Shown here one piece after another: positions 51,289 to 59,934 of a stretch of 64,000 nt of DNA. The notes under the pieces were generated by a model. That model saw only the letters and a list, made by a program, of their open reading frames with translations, was not told the origin of the DNA and did no database searches. Numbering within the stretch: position 1 is the stretch's first letter; each line of letters begins with the position of its first letter. The translations under genes and the position numbers were made by a program. Source of the DNA: Taurinivorans muris (lineage in GTDB: Bacteria; Desulfobacterota; Desulfovibrionia; Desulfovibrionales; Desulfovibrionaceae); NCBI RefSeq assembly GCF_025232395.1, contig NZ_CP065938.1, forward strand, positions 248,001 to 312,000, written 5' to 3'.

Positions 51289-51541
51289 ACAAGGAAGCAT
51301 TGAAAACGCTCTTTCATTATATGAAGAGTTGGTTGAAAAATCACGTGCCGAAAAAGGCTGTCTTTCTTATGAGTTATTTCAGGATATCGAAAATCCGTGT
51401 ATTTTGACCATGCTTGAAACTTGGGAAAGCAAAGAATATTTGAAAGCGCATTCCGAATCGGAGCATTTTAAAAGAATTGTGCCGCAACTCGGGAAAATGC
51501 GGGAACAACATGAAATAAATGTGTATGCAAAAATTTTGTAG
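51257..51541 (+). CDS. Antibiotic-biosynthesis-monooxygenase (ABM) domain protein
   Basis: A 94-residue ferredoxin-like ABM/YgiN fold: IKVIAKNLFKQGSIENAL, EKGCLSYELFQDIENPCILTMLETWES and the central AHSESEHFKRIVPQL. Such proteins act on quinols or other small aromatics, or have unknown roles. AAGGGGAA precedes the ATG, which lies inside the end of mnmM. Confidence 0.85.
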   Translation: MIKVIAKNLFKQGSIENALSLYEELVEKSRAEKGCLSYELFQDIENPCILTMLETWESKEYLKAHSESEHFKRIVPQLGKMREQHEINVYAKIL

Positions 51542-51639
51542 GCAGTTTTTATGACAGGTTAAGGAGAGAAATTTATTTGCCTGATTGACAAAAACATTTT
51601 TTTGGGTTATCATGTCTGAAATAAATTTTTGGAGTTTGT

Positions 51640-52551
51640 ATGGAAGTTCAAAATAAAATCGGCATATACAATCAAAAACTCAAGCAAATTGTGGAACGGA
51701 ACACTCCGGGGGACGGTATTTTTCAAACTGCTGTCCCAAGTTTATTTTTTGTGCGGAAAAAACAAATAAACCAAACAGATAAATGTTTCGTAAAACCTCA
51801 TGTTTCCGTTGTGTTGCAAGGACATAAAATTTCCATACTCGGTAATCAGGAATATCATTTGGAAAAAAATAAATGCATTGTTTCCGGTGTTGACGCAAAA
51901 AGTTCTTCAAATTTTCTTGTCAAAGAACCTTATGAGGAATTTCTTTCGCTTTTTTTCTATCTTGACAGGAAAATGCTGTCGGAACTCATTCTTGAAATGG
52001 AAAAGCACAATATTCCTTATGCGCCTTCAAAATTCGGTTTTTCTGTCGGTGATGTCGATGTTGAAATTTTGGAATGTCTGTACCGCTTGGCTGAACTTGT
52101 GGATAAACCCGATCAAATCAGTCTGCGGGCGCCGATGATTTTGCGAGAATTGCATTATTTGGTGCTTATCGGAAAACAGGGCGGGGTGTTATATGGTTTA
52201 TACGCCCAAGGCTCTGATAAGAACAATGTCATACAGGCGATTTCCTTTTTAAAAGAAAATGTGGCAGAACCTTTGATTGTTGAAGACCTTGCTAAAAAAG
52301 TGCATATGTCCGTTTCGAGCCTGTACCGTCACTTTAAGGATGTCACAGGTTCAAGTCCCCTGCAGTATCAAAAGCAGCTTCGGTTATACGAAGCGCAGCG
52401 CCTTATGTTTATGGAAAATGAAAAAGCTTCGGTGGCGGCGCTGCGTGTCGGATATGAAAGTGTAACGCAGTTCAATAGGGAATATAAGCGGATGTTCGGC
52501 GAACCGCCCCACAGGGATATGACAAAACGGAAAAATTCTTTTTGGGGATAA
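51640..52551 (+). CDS. AraC-family transcriptional regulator
   Basis: 303 residues: N-terminal AraC_N cupin-type domain (VPSLFFVRKKQINQTDKCFVKPHVSVVLQGHK), C-terminal double helix-turn-helix (about 200-300) with EDLAKKVHMSVSSLYRHFKDVTGSSPLQYQKQLRLYEAQRLM and SVTQFNREYKRMFGEPPHRDM. It resembles the YqhC-like group. It sits next to a flavodoxin and a CMD-cupin gene, a combination suggesting it controls an aldehyde or quinone stress response (inference). Confidence 0.88.
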   Translation: MEVQNKIGIYNQKLKQIVERNTPGDGIFQTAVPSLFFVRKKQINQTDKCFVKPHVSVVLQGHKISILGNQEYHLEKNKCIVSGVDAKSSSNFLVKEPYEEFLSLFFYLDRKMLSELILEMEKHNIPYAPSKFGFSVGDVDVEILECLYRLAELVDKPDQISLRAPMILRELHYLVLIGKQGGVLYGLYAQGSDKNNVIQAISFLKENVAEPLIVEDLAKKVHMSVSSLYRHFKDVTGSSPLQYQKQLRLYEAQRLMFMENEKASVAALRVGYESVTQFNREYKRMFGEPPHRDMTKRKNSFWG

Positions 52552-52553
52552 TG

Positions 52554-52585
52554 AAAAGCTTCGAGTTTTGCTCGAAGCTTTTTTT
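52554..52585 (+). terminator. Terminator of the araC-type gene
   Basis: AAAGCTTCGAG / CTCGAAGCTTT stem, TTTTG loop, T7. It may also serve the convergent flavodoxin gene. Confidence 0.85.
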
Positions 52586-52588
52586 GTG

Positions 52589-53191
52589 TCATTGCGCGAT
52601 ATTAATTGTTTTAAGCCATGTTTGAACGTCTTGTTTTGCATTTGCGCTTCTTGAGCCGCGGGTTTCAAAACCGTCAAGAAGGACTGCATCGGGGCAAAGG
52701 GTTTGCAAGTCGCGCAGGCTTTGTCCAAAACGGCTGCCCTCATGGGTTGTGAATGGAACAATGGTTTTTCCGCTGCAATTTATCTGTTCGAAAAATGTGA
52801 ACAGAGGCATGGGCATTGTTCCCCACCAGCTTGGATAACCGACAAAAATAGTTTGATAGTTACCGGTATTTGGAATTGTTCCTGCGAGTTCCGGACGGAA
52901 ATGATTATTTTTTTCTTCTCTTGCGAGGTTGACAAGTGTATCATAATCTGTTGGGTAAGGCTTTGCAGGTTTAACTTCGAAACTGTCGCAGTTTAATGTT
53001 TCCTGAATGAATTGTGCAATTTTTTTTGTGTTTCCTGAATGGGAAAAATACACAATCAGGGATTTCGGGGTTGTATTTGCCGAAGCGAATGTTTTTGTGG
53101 ACATAAAGGGGATAGCTCCTCCGATGCCTGCAGCGGCACCTAATGATAAAAGTTTGCAAAATGTTCTTCTTGATAGCGTGTGTAATTTCAT
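52589..53191 (-). CDS. Tat-exported flavodoxin
   Basis: 200 residues. A twin-arginine signal (SRRTFCKLLSLGAAAGIGGA, cleavage near TFASA) precedes a flavodoxin fold: FMN phosphate loop YFSHSGNTKKIA, FVGYPSWWGTMPMP, and FTTHEGSRFGQ. Flavodoxins of this type with a Tat signal occur in anaerobes beside CMD-cupin genes and AraC regulators; likely a periplasmic redox carrier or quinone reductase. Divergent from the CMD-cupin gene with a 234-base shared promoter region. Confidence 0.9.
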   Translation of the reverse strand: MKLHTLSRRTFCKLLSLGAAAGIGGAIPFMSTKTFASANTTPKSLIVYFSHSGNTKKIAQFIQETLNCDSFEVKPAKPYPTDYDTLVNLAREEKNNHFRPELAGTIPNTGNYQTIFVGYPSWWGTMPMPLFTFFEQINCSGKTIVPFTTHEGSRFGQSLRDLQTLCPDAVLLDGFETRGSRSANAKQDVQTWLKTINIAQ

Positions 53192-53277
53192 ATTGTTTCC
53201 TCCTTGTAATTTTCAAAATATTATCCATGATTGTAAAATACATTGGCTTGGCTGTATTTTATAGATACGATTGTTGC

Positions 53278-53345
53278 AAAAAATTGCCTGATTTTTTCTT
53301 TTATGAATTAATATTGGTGCGCATGGTAATTTTAGGCAATTTTTT
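53278..53345. repeat. Inverted repeat in the flavodoxin/CMD-cupin promoter region
   Basis: Perfect 12-base arms AAAAAATTGCCT (53278-53289) and AGGCAATTTTTT (53334-53345), 44 bases apart. Could be paired regulator sites, for example for the adjacent AraC protein. Confidence 0.55.
53323..53344. repeat. 22-base intergenic repeat, copy 2
   Basis: Identical to 16426-16447 over 22 bases and includes the right arm of the inverted repeat above. Confidence 0.6.
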
Positions 53346-53425
53346 TGGAAAAATATTCATTTTATTTTCAGGATGTTTTGATATGTTATGATTATACACT
53401 GAAATCATGCAAGGAGTGATGCGTA

Positions 53426-54565
53426 ATGAAAGTTTTAAATGCTATTGCGATAACTTTGGTTTGCATAGGTATGCTAGGAGTGAACATGAAAGCGCAGGCA
53501 AGTGAAGATGTGTTGACAGCTAAGGAAAAGTCCATGATCAGCATTTCCGCTCTCACGGCAAAAGGAAATTTGCGGGATTTGGAAAAAGCATTGGAACAAG
53601 GATTGAAAAATGGCTTGACTGTCAATGAAATCAAAGAATTATTGGTTCAAGTTTATGCGTATGCAGGGTTTCCGAGAAGTTTGAATGGCTTGGCGGCTTT
53701 TTCCGCTGTTCTTGAAAAGAGAAAAGCGCAAGGAATAAACGATGTTATCGGTAAAACGGCAAGCCCCGTGCCCGCAAATCAAACAAGCTTGGAATTCGGT
53801 ACGGCAAATCAGACGAAACTTTTCGGACGGGAAGTAAAAGGGGGGCTTTATGATTTTGCACCGCAAATCGACCAGTATTTGAAAGCGCACTTATTCGGCG
53901 ATATTTTTCAGCGTGATGTTTTGACATGGAAAGACAGGGAACTGATTACCGTTGCCATTCTCGCAGGGATTGATGATGTTGATCCGCAGCTTCAAGCCCA
54001 TTTGGCAACCTGTGTGAAAGTCGGCTGGACTCATGAACAGCTTTTTGAATATGCCGATGTGATTGGCGGCTGTTTAGGTAAAAAATACGGCAGCAATGCC
54101 AAAAAGCAAATTGGAATTGTTTTAAAACAAGCAGCTGTTTCCAGAGAGGAAGAAATGAATAATCTTGACATACCGTTCGGCTTGGGGGAATTCAATAAAG
54201 CTTACGCGCAATATTTCAAGGGCAACAGCTACTTGAATATGCTTACAAAAGAGCAAGTTGCCGTTGCTAACGTGACTTTCGAACCTGCCTGCCGCAATAA
54301 TTGGCATATTCACCATGCGGAGCAAGGAGGCGGGCAAATTCTTCTCTGCACGTTCGGCGAGGGTTGGTATCAGGAATGGGGAAAAGAAGCTCGCTCTTTG
54401 AAAGCCGGCGATGTTGTGAACATTCCTGCCGGCGTGAAGCATTGGCACGGGGCGAAGAAAGACAGTTGGTTCACGCACATCGCCATTGAGGTTCCTGCAA
54501 AAAATGGCTCAAATGAATGGCTTGAACCGGTTTCCGACGAAGACTACCTGAATTTGCATAAGTAA
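53426..54565 (+). CDS. Exported carboxymuconolactone-decarboxylase-like/cupin fusion
   Basis: 379 residues: signal peptide (IAITLVCIGMLGVNMKAQA), two CMD-like helical units (about 30-105 with VNEIKELLVQVYAYAGFPRSLNG; about 145-235 with DRELITVAILAGIDD...HEQLFEYADVIGG), then a cupin (about 255-360) with metal-ligand NNWHIHHAEQGGGQ and GVKHWHGA. CMD domains are often peroxidase- or hydroperoxide-linked. Only weak redox Cys are seen (Cys in GGCLGKK). Divergent from the flavodoxin; probably one AraC-controlled stress set. Confidence 0.85.
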   Translation: MKVLNAIAITLVCIGMLGVNMKAQASEDVLTAKEKSMISISALTAKGNLRDLEKALEQGLKNGLTVNEIKELLVQVYAYAGFPRSLNGLAAFSAVLEKRKAQGINDVIGKTASPVPANQTSLEFGTANQTKLFGREVKGGLYDFAPQIDQYLKAHLFGDIFQRDVLTWKDRELITVAILAGIDDVDPQLQAHLATCVKVGWTHEQLFEYADVIGGCLGKKYGSNAKKQIGIVLKQAAVSREEEMNNLDIPFGLGEFNKAYAQYFKGNSYLNMLTKEQVAVANVTFEPACRNNWHIHHAEQGGGQILLCTFGEGWYQEWGKEARSLKAGDVVNIPAGVKHWHGAKKDSWFTHIAIEVPAKNGSNEWLEPVSDEDYLNLHK

Positions 54566-54699
54566 TTTTTAAATCGCATGAGAAATTGCCGAAAAGGCGG
54601 GCTTTGCCGGTCCGTCTTTTTTTGTGTTTTTTTTCTTGAAAGTTAATAAAAAGTTGTTTAAAAAATCAGGAATTGTTTTGGTAAAAAGAAGACGGTGAT

Positions 54700-56406
54700 A
54701 TGGGCAAAGAACTTTACACTGCAATCATAAAAAACGGAAGCATCGATGAATATGATTTTAGCGGTAAAGAATATCCGGTTTTTTATAAAAATCATGATTT
54801 ATTCCGTCTTGCCCTGGAAAATAACCGCATGGATATCGCCCTGAAAATGCTTGAAAACGGGCAGGATATCAATTTCCGTGCCGCAGAAAATGAATATAAT
54901 TATTTAGAATATTTCATTAATGTTTATTATGCCGTCAATAAGCAGGAAGCCGCGCTTTTTCTTTTGGAGCACGGGGCCAATATTTATGAATATAAGAAAG
55001 GGATTTCGCTCAGTTCTTTTTATGATAAGGCAGAAGGGGATTTTCCGTATGAAAGGGTGAGCGGCTGCATAGACTCATTCACAAAAATATCAAGTCCGGA
55101 TCTTTTCTGTCCGGAGCGTACGCGTATCCTTTTAAATGAATTAAGACCGCAAGATGCGATAAAGTATCTCGCAAAGCTTGAAAAAGAACATCACTGTTAT
55201 TTGAACCTCCATTGCGGAGCGAATGCGACCATTTGGAATTACTTGTTTTCAGATGAATATTCCGTGGAAGAATTTAAGGCGTTTCTCAGTGCGTATCCTG
55301 TAAAAGGGCTGCTTGCGGATTCCATCATCTATATCAGACCCAATTATCACGAAAAACTGCTTTACGGTTTGGAACTGAAAAAAACATATCATGACTGGGA
55401 TGAGAATTGCAATTTGAAACATCAGGCTTTGCTGCGTTTTTTAGGGTATTCGCCTATGTATACAACGAATTACGCTTGTATGGACGAAGCATTGAGAAAT
55501 AAAGATATTTTGACGTTTTGCAATCGTTTTAAACACATCAATTTGCAGGAAAATGTTTTTGGTTACAATAGTGTCAGTTATTATGAAACCGCCCTTTGGC
55601 AGGGCAAAGAGTTCTTTTTGGAATTTTGTTTGAAATTCAAGAATTATCCTTATTTGGGGATGTTGCTCAGCTCTTTTTCTGATTATGAAAACAGTGAGTT
55701 GTTTGACAATTTGATGCATATGTTTTTTGAGCGCTTTACCTTTGAAGAGTTTAAAGAAATCATTAATAAAAACGATAAAACATTGCTCAAAGGGCTTGGG
55801 GAATTGGTTCATGCGTATATTGCAAGGAACGAATATAAATTCTTTTTGGAAGAGGCGATTATTTTGCTTGAACTTGGCTATATCGCACCGAGAAAATCAG
55901 CATTGACCCTGCTGTATGACACGGATTACTATAATTCAACTACGGAAATCGAAAAGAGAAAACATTTATTGAAACTTAAATCAAAAGATGAGCGGGTTAA
56001 TCATTATATAAACTTAAACTTAGGATTTTTTACTTTTGAACTTTCCGATGCGGAGAAAACGCTTATTTTATCCGCTGATGATTTGAAGAATGAAAATTTT
56101 TCCGAGGAACAACAGAAAATTATTACTGATTTTTATAAAAATTTTGGTGATTGTGTTGTTCTTGTGCAAAATATTTTGCGAGAGGGAAATTTGTCCACTA
56201 TGCTTGCGCTGGATGATTGCTATAATCTGCGTCTTGCTCCCTTGTGCGTTGACCTTTTTTATGAACGGAAGAAATTTTTGTTTTTGGGAAAACATAAATA
56301 TTATGAGCATGATATTTATAAAATTTTAGAGGAATTGTATAAATCGACATGGAATGCCGATTATAAAAAAGTGTTGAAACTTCTTGCGGAAAAACATGAA
56401 TATTGA
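54700..56406 (+). CDS. Large ankyrin-like repeat protein of unknown function
   Basis: 568 residues, soluble. Two ankyrin-like units near the N-terminus (LFRLALENNRMDIALKMLENGQDINF and EAALFLLEHGANIYEY) followed by about 450 helical residues rich in Tyr, Phe, Leu and Lys without recognised motifs. No signal peptide or catalytic motif seen. May be a solenoid protein-binding scaffold. No close neighbour partner; AT-rich upstream gap of 134 bases. Confidence 0.7.
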   Translation: MGKELYTAIIKNGSIDEYDFSGKEYPVFYKNHDLFRLALENNRMDIALKMLENGQDINFRAAENEYNYLEYFINVYYAVNKQEAALFLLEHGANIYEYKKGISLSSFYDKAEGDFPYERVSGCIDSFTKISSPDLFCPERTRILLNELRPQDAIKYLAKLEKEHHCYLNLHCGANATIWNYLFSDEYSVEEFKAFLSAYPVKGLLADSIIYIRPNYHEKLLYGLELKKTYHDWDENCNLKHQALLRFLGYSPMYTTNYACMDEALRNKDILTFCNRFKHINLQENVFGYNSVSYYETALWQGKEFFLEFCLKFKNYPYLGMLLSSFSDYENSELFDNLMHMFFERFTFEEFKEIINKNDKTLLKGLGELVHAYIARNEYKFFLEEAIILLELGYIAPRKSALTLLYDTDYYNSTTEIEKRKHLLKLKSKDERVNHYINLNLGFFTFELSDAEKTLILSADDLKNENFSEEQQKIITDFYKNFGDCVVLVQNILREGNLSTMLALDDCYNLRLAPLCVDLFYERKKFLFLGKHKYYEHDIYKILEELYKSTWNADYKKVLKLLAEKHEY

Positions 56407-56474
56407 TAGCGGAACAGTTTAGCCGCTTCGGCGGTTTGGTTGGTTTAATTTTTTGTGTATGTGAAGGAAAAGCG

Positions 56475-56857
56475 ATGATACAGGCTTTTGCAATATTCAT
56501 CGGGGGCGGAATCGGGGCTGTTTTGCGTTATTTGGTTGGCATCGTCATGTTTCGGGTCCGTGTTTTCCTTTGTCCACTTTTATTGCGAATGTGCTCGGCA
56601 GTTTTATTATCGGCTTTTTGTCTGCATATTTTATGAATAGGACGGAATTGTCGGATGTTTGCAGATTGGCGTTGACGGTTGGTTTTTGCGGCGGATTGAC
56701 TACGTTCAGCACGTTTTCCCTCGAACTTTTCGAGATGCTTGCTCAGCAGCGTTTTTTGCCTGCTTTGGCTTATGCTGCTTTGAGTATCAGCCTTTGCCTT
56801 GCAGCCGTGTACGGAGGCATGAACCTTGGTAAACTGTTTTTCAGCATTGCGAATTGA
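56475..56857 (+). pseudogene. crcB: Fluoride channel CrcB, split by a one-base frameshift
   Basis: The first reading gives IQAFAIFIGGGIGAVLRYLVGIVMFR and then loses the family. Another frame from about 56565 continues STFIANVLGSFIIGFLSAYF ... TVGFCGGLTTFSTFSLELFEML to the stop at 56857. Together 383 bases, one short of 128 codons, so a one-base loss near 56550-56566 explains it. Joined, it is a normal 127-residue Fluc/CrcB with the GGLTTFSTF motif. It could be a real mutation or a sequencing error. No fluoride riboswitch seen upstream. Confidence 0.85.
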
Positions 56858-57472
56858 AACGGTTGTTGCATGCCGATAACGGCGTTTGTTTGAATAGTTT
56901 TTTTATGTGATTTTCCGGAATGTTATTACAGGGAATTTTCAAAAAAATATGAAATTTCCCATAATCAAATCCATATAATAATCAATGGGAAAAGAAAAAA
57001 TAGAAAGTTTCCGGTTCAGGGTAGTTTGTTGTAATTCAAATTTTAACTAAACGAAAATAAAAAAACGAGCTGAATAAATTTTTAGCTCGTTTTTTATACT
57101 TTTTTATTTCAATACTTGTAACGCTATTACAAAACCATATCCCCCTATGTTCCAGCATGTCCTGAACTATTCCCGTTTTAACTATAAAATATCCCACTCT
57201 CTTTCAGCTAATGTCATTGAATGATGCCAATATCATAAAGGAAGTTAATAGATTGGATAATTATTTGATAGTGCTTAAAAGATATTTCACTGTCTTTAGA
57301 TGTGACAGCTGTAAACTGCAATATGAACGTTGCGTTATAGAAAGCCGAATTTGTTTGAAGCGTGAAATATGTTTATAAAATATAACTTGTTGAAATAAAA
57401 ATAAATAATGTTGAATAAGCGATACAAAAAAAGAAAAATTTTAAATTTTTTTCTTTTTTCTGTAAAAAACAT
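56858..57472. other. Intergenic gap before tRNA-Glu
   Basis: AT-rich with no supportable ORF. Holds the crcB-side terminator at 57061 and the tRNA-Glu promoter at its end. Confidence 0.6.
57061..57096 (+). terminator. Rho-independent terminator
   Basis: AAAAACGAGCT / AGCTCGTTTTT stem with an AT-rich loop. It lies about 200 bases after crcB and could end its transcript; the symmetric A/T tails would allow action in both directions. Confidence 0.75.
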
Positions 57473-57499
57473 TTGACAAAGCATGCAATATCACATAAA
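57473..57499 (+). promoter_or_regulatory. Promoter of tRNA-Glu
   Basis: TTGACA (57473-57478), 15-base spacer, CATAAA (57494-57499), 18 bases before the tRNA. Confidence 0.65.
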
Positions 57500-57517
57500 A
57501 GACTTTTCACGGCATAC

Positions 57518-57594
57518 GTCCTCATCGTCTAGCCGGCCCAGGACAGCGGCCTTTCACGCCGTCAACAGGGGTTCAAATCCCCTTGAGGACGCCA
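57518..57594 (+). tRNA. tRNA-Glu (TTC)
   Basis: Acceptor GTCCTCA/TGAGGAC, discriminator G, encoded CCA. Anticodon arm GCGGC-CTTTCAC-GCCGT with TTC. T arm AGGGG/CCCCT with TTCAAAT. Confidence 0.95.
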
Positions 57595-57603
57595 AAAATT
57601 TTC

Positions 57604-57637
57604 AAGGACTTAGAGTTTTCTCTAAGTCCTTTTTGTT
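57604..57637 (+). terminator. Terminator of tRNA-Glu
   Basis: AAGGACTTAGAG / CTCTAAGTCCTT stem, TTTC-type loop, then T5. Confidence 0.9.
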
Positions 57638-58302
57638 TTTTATTCCCCTCAGAGAAAGCGAAAAAATTTTTTGTATTTCTATATCCAAGCTTAAAATTTA
57701 AGAAAATCTAATAGGAGGTAAATTAGGTGCAACTTTGTGGATTTCTAAAATAATATTATGCAAGATTTTAAATCCGTCTTCTCTTCCAAATTTTTGAAAA
57801 ACCAAATTTATGGTCTGAAATTTTACTATGTTTTATCATTTTTTCTAAATTATCTCAATGGCTTTTTATCCTATTAATTCAATAGTAGTATTTTCATTTA
57901 TAAAATTAATTGTAAACCGAAGTGTGACAGTTGAATAAAAAGTAACTCAATGATAAATCTTGTTTAGAATCTATTTTTGACAAATTTGCTGGGAGTATCA
58001 CTATTGAGCTAAAACATTTTACTATAAGTGAACAAGGAAAGCTAAAAGGATTTTTAGCCTTTAAAATGAGTATCAGAAAAACAACAATAATGATAGCGGT
58101 AAGACCTAAATGAAAAAATACCGGTTGAAGGCTTTCTGTATGAGGTGTGTTGTACTTGAATTGACAATTCAGCTCAAAAAAAATATTCTTTAGGGGATTA
58201 TGGATAATATACAAAAAGCACAACATTTTTAATCGATGAAAAAATCAATATACTATTTTTCATGTAATGTATTGTTATATAAGCATATCAACGGAGCCTA
58301 AC
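57638..58302. other. AT-rich decayed intergenic region
   Basis: No supportable gene. A perfect AGGAGGT lies at 57714, followed by GTG 57727 and only 8 codons before a stop, which looks like the start of a lost gene. A 106-residue - strand ORF (57906-58226) has hydrophobic stretches but no family and low complexity. The LysR promoter must be at the right end. Confidence 0.5.
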
Positions 58303-59205
58303 ATGCTGGATTTTCGCCGTCTTCTCTATTTTTGCACTATCGTTGAACAAGGGCAAATCAGCCGTGCTGCCAAGTATTTACACATTACCCAACCAAGTTT
58401 AAGCTTATCCTTAAAAGAATTAGAAGATGAACTTGGGATTACACTTATTTATCGGGAAAAAGGCAAATGGCAAATCACTGAACAAGGGCAATCCTTTTAT
58501 ATTGAAGCACAAAGAATTTTAACACAGTTAGACGATTTACAGCAAAATATTCAAAATCCTTTTATCAATAATGGCGGCATATTTGGTGAAGTTCGTTTAG
58601 GTTGCAGTGGTTTTTGCCTATCATTTTTAAAAGCTATCTTACCTGCTATGGAAAAAGATTTTCCAGGGATTCATATACGATTATTGGTAACAGACAATAT
58701 TTTACTGGAAAATAAAATACAAAGCCACAGTCTTGATTTAGCCATTCTCCATTTGCCGCTTATGAACAGTAACTATACCGCTGTTCCTCTGACAGAACAG
58801 CATCTTGTTTCTGTTTGGTCACCTCTTTTGAAAGTACCAAAAGAAAATCCTGTTTCTTTAGAAACACTTGCAAAATTTCCTTTATTGCTTTCAAGACGTT
58901 GGACAAATAGTGGATCACTGCGTCCTTTTATGATTGCCATGCAGGAAAAAAATCTTAAACCACATGTTATTTTAGACACGCCAACACCATATTGGATAAT
59001 AGACACCCTCCAAGATCTACCTGCGGTTGCAATACTTCATCATACAGAGTGTTCACAGACAGTGCCTCATGTAGTGCTGCCCATAGATTTGCCAAAACTG
59101 ACATTCCAACCTGTGATTATTTGGAAAAAAGATAACTATGTTTCCCCTGCTTGTAATAAAGTTATCGAATTGCTTTGTGATAACGCAAAAATTACACGCG
59201 AATAA
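58303..59205 (+). CDS. LysR-family transcriptional regulator
   Basis: 300 residues: N-terminal winged helix (about 1-60) MLDFRRLLYFCTIVEQGQISRAAKYLHITQPSLSLSLKELEDELG, then a substrate-binding domain starting GEVRLGCSGFCLSFL. Start at 58303 follows GGAG and gives the standard LysR N-terminus; 58267 is too long. It converges with the transporter/hydrolase operon, ending 21 bases from it, so if it controls that operon it does so from the far end and not from a shared divergent promoter. Confidence 0.9.
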   Translation: MLDFRRLLYFCTIVEQGQISRAAKYLHITQPSLSLSLKELEDELGITLIYREKGKWQITEQGQSFYIEAQRILTQLDDLQQNIQNPFINNGGIFGEVRLGCSGFCLSFLKAILPAMEKDFPGIHIRLLVTDNILLENKIQSHSLDLAILHLPLMNSNYTAVPLTEQHLVSVWSPLLKVPKENPVSLETLAKFPLLLSRRWTNSGSLRPFMIAMQEKNLKPHVILDTPTPYWIIDTLQDLPAVAILHHTECSQTVPHVVLPIDLPKLTFQPVIIWKKDNYVSPACNKVIELLCDNAKITRE

Positions 59206-59226
59206 AATACTTTCATGCTGAAAATA

Positions 59227-59916
59227 TTAAACCCGTTCCAAGTGGAAGAAAACAGGAAATAATCCGTCAGTTGAACACGCATAGACTGTTCCTTTAGGAA
59301 ATTCAGGGAAATTTCCACCCAGTTGAAGAGATAACACATAATGATTAAGGTCATGCCATGCAAAACTTGGGAAATTTTCAGGACAGCGTCCATTTTCTCC
59401 TACCATGAAACTTTGTCCCTCTTTAAGCATTGGCTCATTATGCGGCATATCCACTTCTGGTAATGAATTTTTATAAATATCTCCCGGCATCATTGTCTTT
59501 ACAACTGTAATTTTGAGTGGACAACGTATATTGCCTTCTTTTTCTCCAACATATTTTTCTTGTATATTTTTTTCATTTTGATGTTCATTGTCGAGATATT
59601 CAATTTTAAAAACAACGGGCATTGTTCCGTCAGTACAGCAGGAATATTGAATTCCAGGTCTTTTTTTCATAACAAAATGTCCGCCTGTCTGCATAGCTGT
59701 GATGACGGGGAAAAGATCATGCCATGCCCATGTGCAGGGGAAATCCACTGAACACTCACCATTTTCATCAATAATAAAAACTTGCTCTTCTTTTAGTCTT
59801 GCACAGCAATTTGGAGCATGAGAAACTTGTTCGGGAATAGGCTTATCAAAAACATCTTCGGTTTTCATTACCCTGAGAACAGTAACTTTAAGCGGTATTC
59901 TTTTTTGTTTATCCAT
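59227..59916 (-). CDS. Tandem-duplicated TIGR04076 family protein
   Basis: 229 residues made of two copies of one about 100-residue unit. Copy 1: KVTVLRVMKTEDVF, FIIDENGECSVDFPCTWAWHDLF, YSCCTDGTMPVVFKIEY. Copy 2: KITVVKTMMPGDIY, FMVGENGRCPENFPSFAWHDL, YACSTDGLFPVFFHLER. TIGR04076 proteins are normally a single unit of about 90-110 residues of unknown function. Conserved W-H-D and C-[CS]-T-D-G are kept in both; the first Cys pair is reduced in copy 2. It lies 18 bases after the amidohydrolase gene. Confidence 0.82.
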   Translation of the reverse strand: MDKQKRIPLKVTVLRVMKTEDVFDKPIPEQVSHAPNCCARLKEEQVFIIDENGECSVDFPCTWAWHDLFPVITAMQTGGHFVMKKRPGIQYSCCTDGTMPVVFKIEYLDNEHQNEKNIQEKYVGEKEGNIRCPLKITVVKTMMPGDIYKNSLPEVDMPHNEPMLKEGQSFMVGENGRCPENFPSFAWHDLNHYVLSLQLGGNFPEFPKGTVYACSTDGLFPVFFHLERV

Positions 59917-59934
59917 TATTAATACTCCTCATAA

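Noticed and set aside
56407-56474. Fluoride riboswitch upstream of crcB
   Set aside because: Only a small CCGC-TTCG-GCGG hairpin is present; the conserved fluoride-aptamer sequence is not seen.
57906-58226. 106-residue - strand ORF in the gap before the LysR gene
   Set aside because: Hydrophobic but low complexity, no ribosome site or family; more likely AT-rich chance or a decayed gene.
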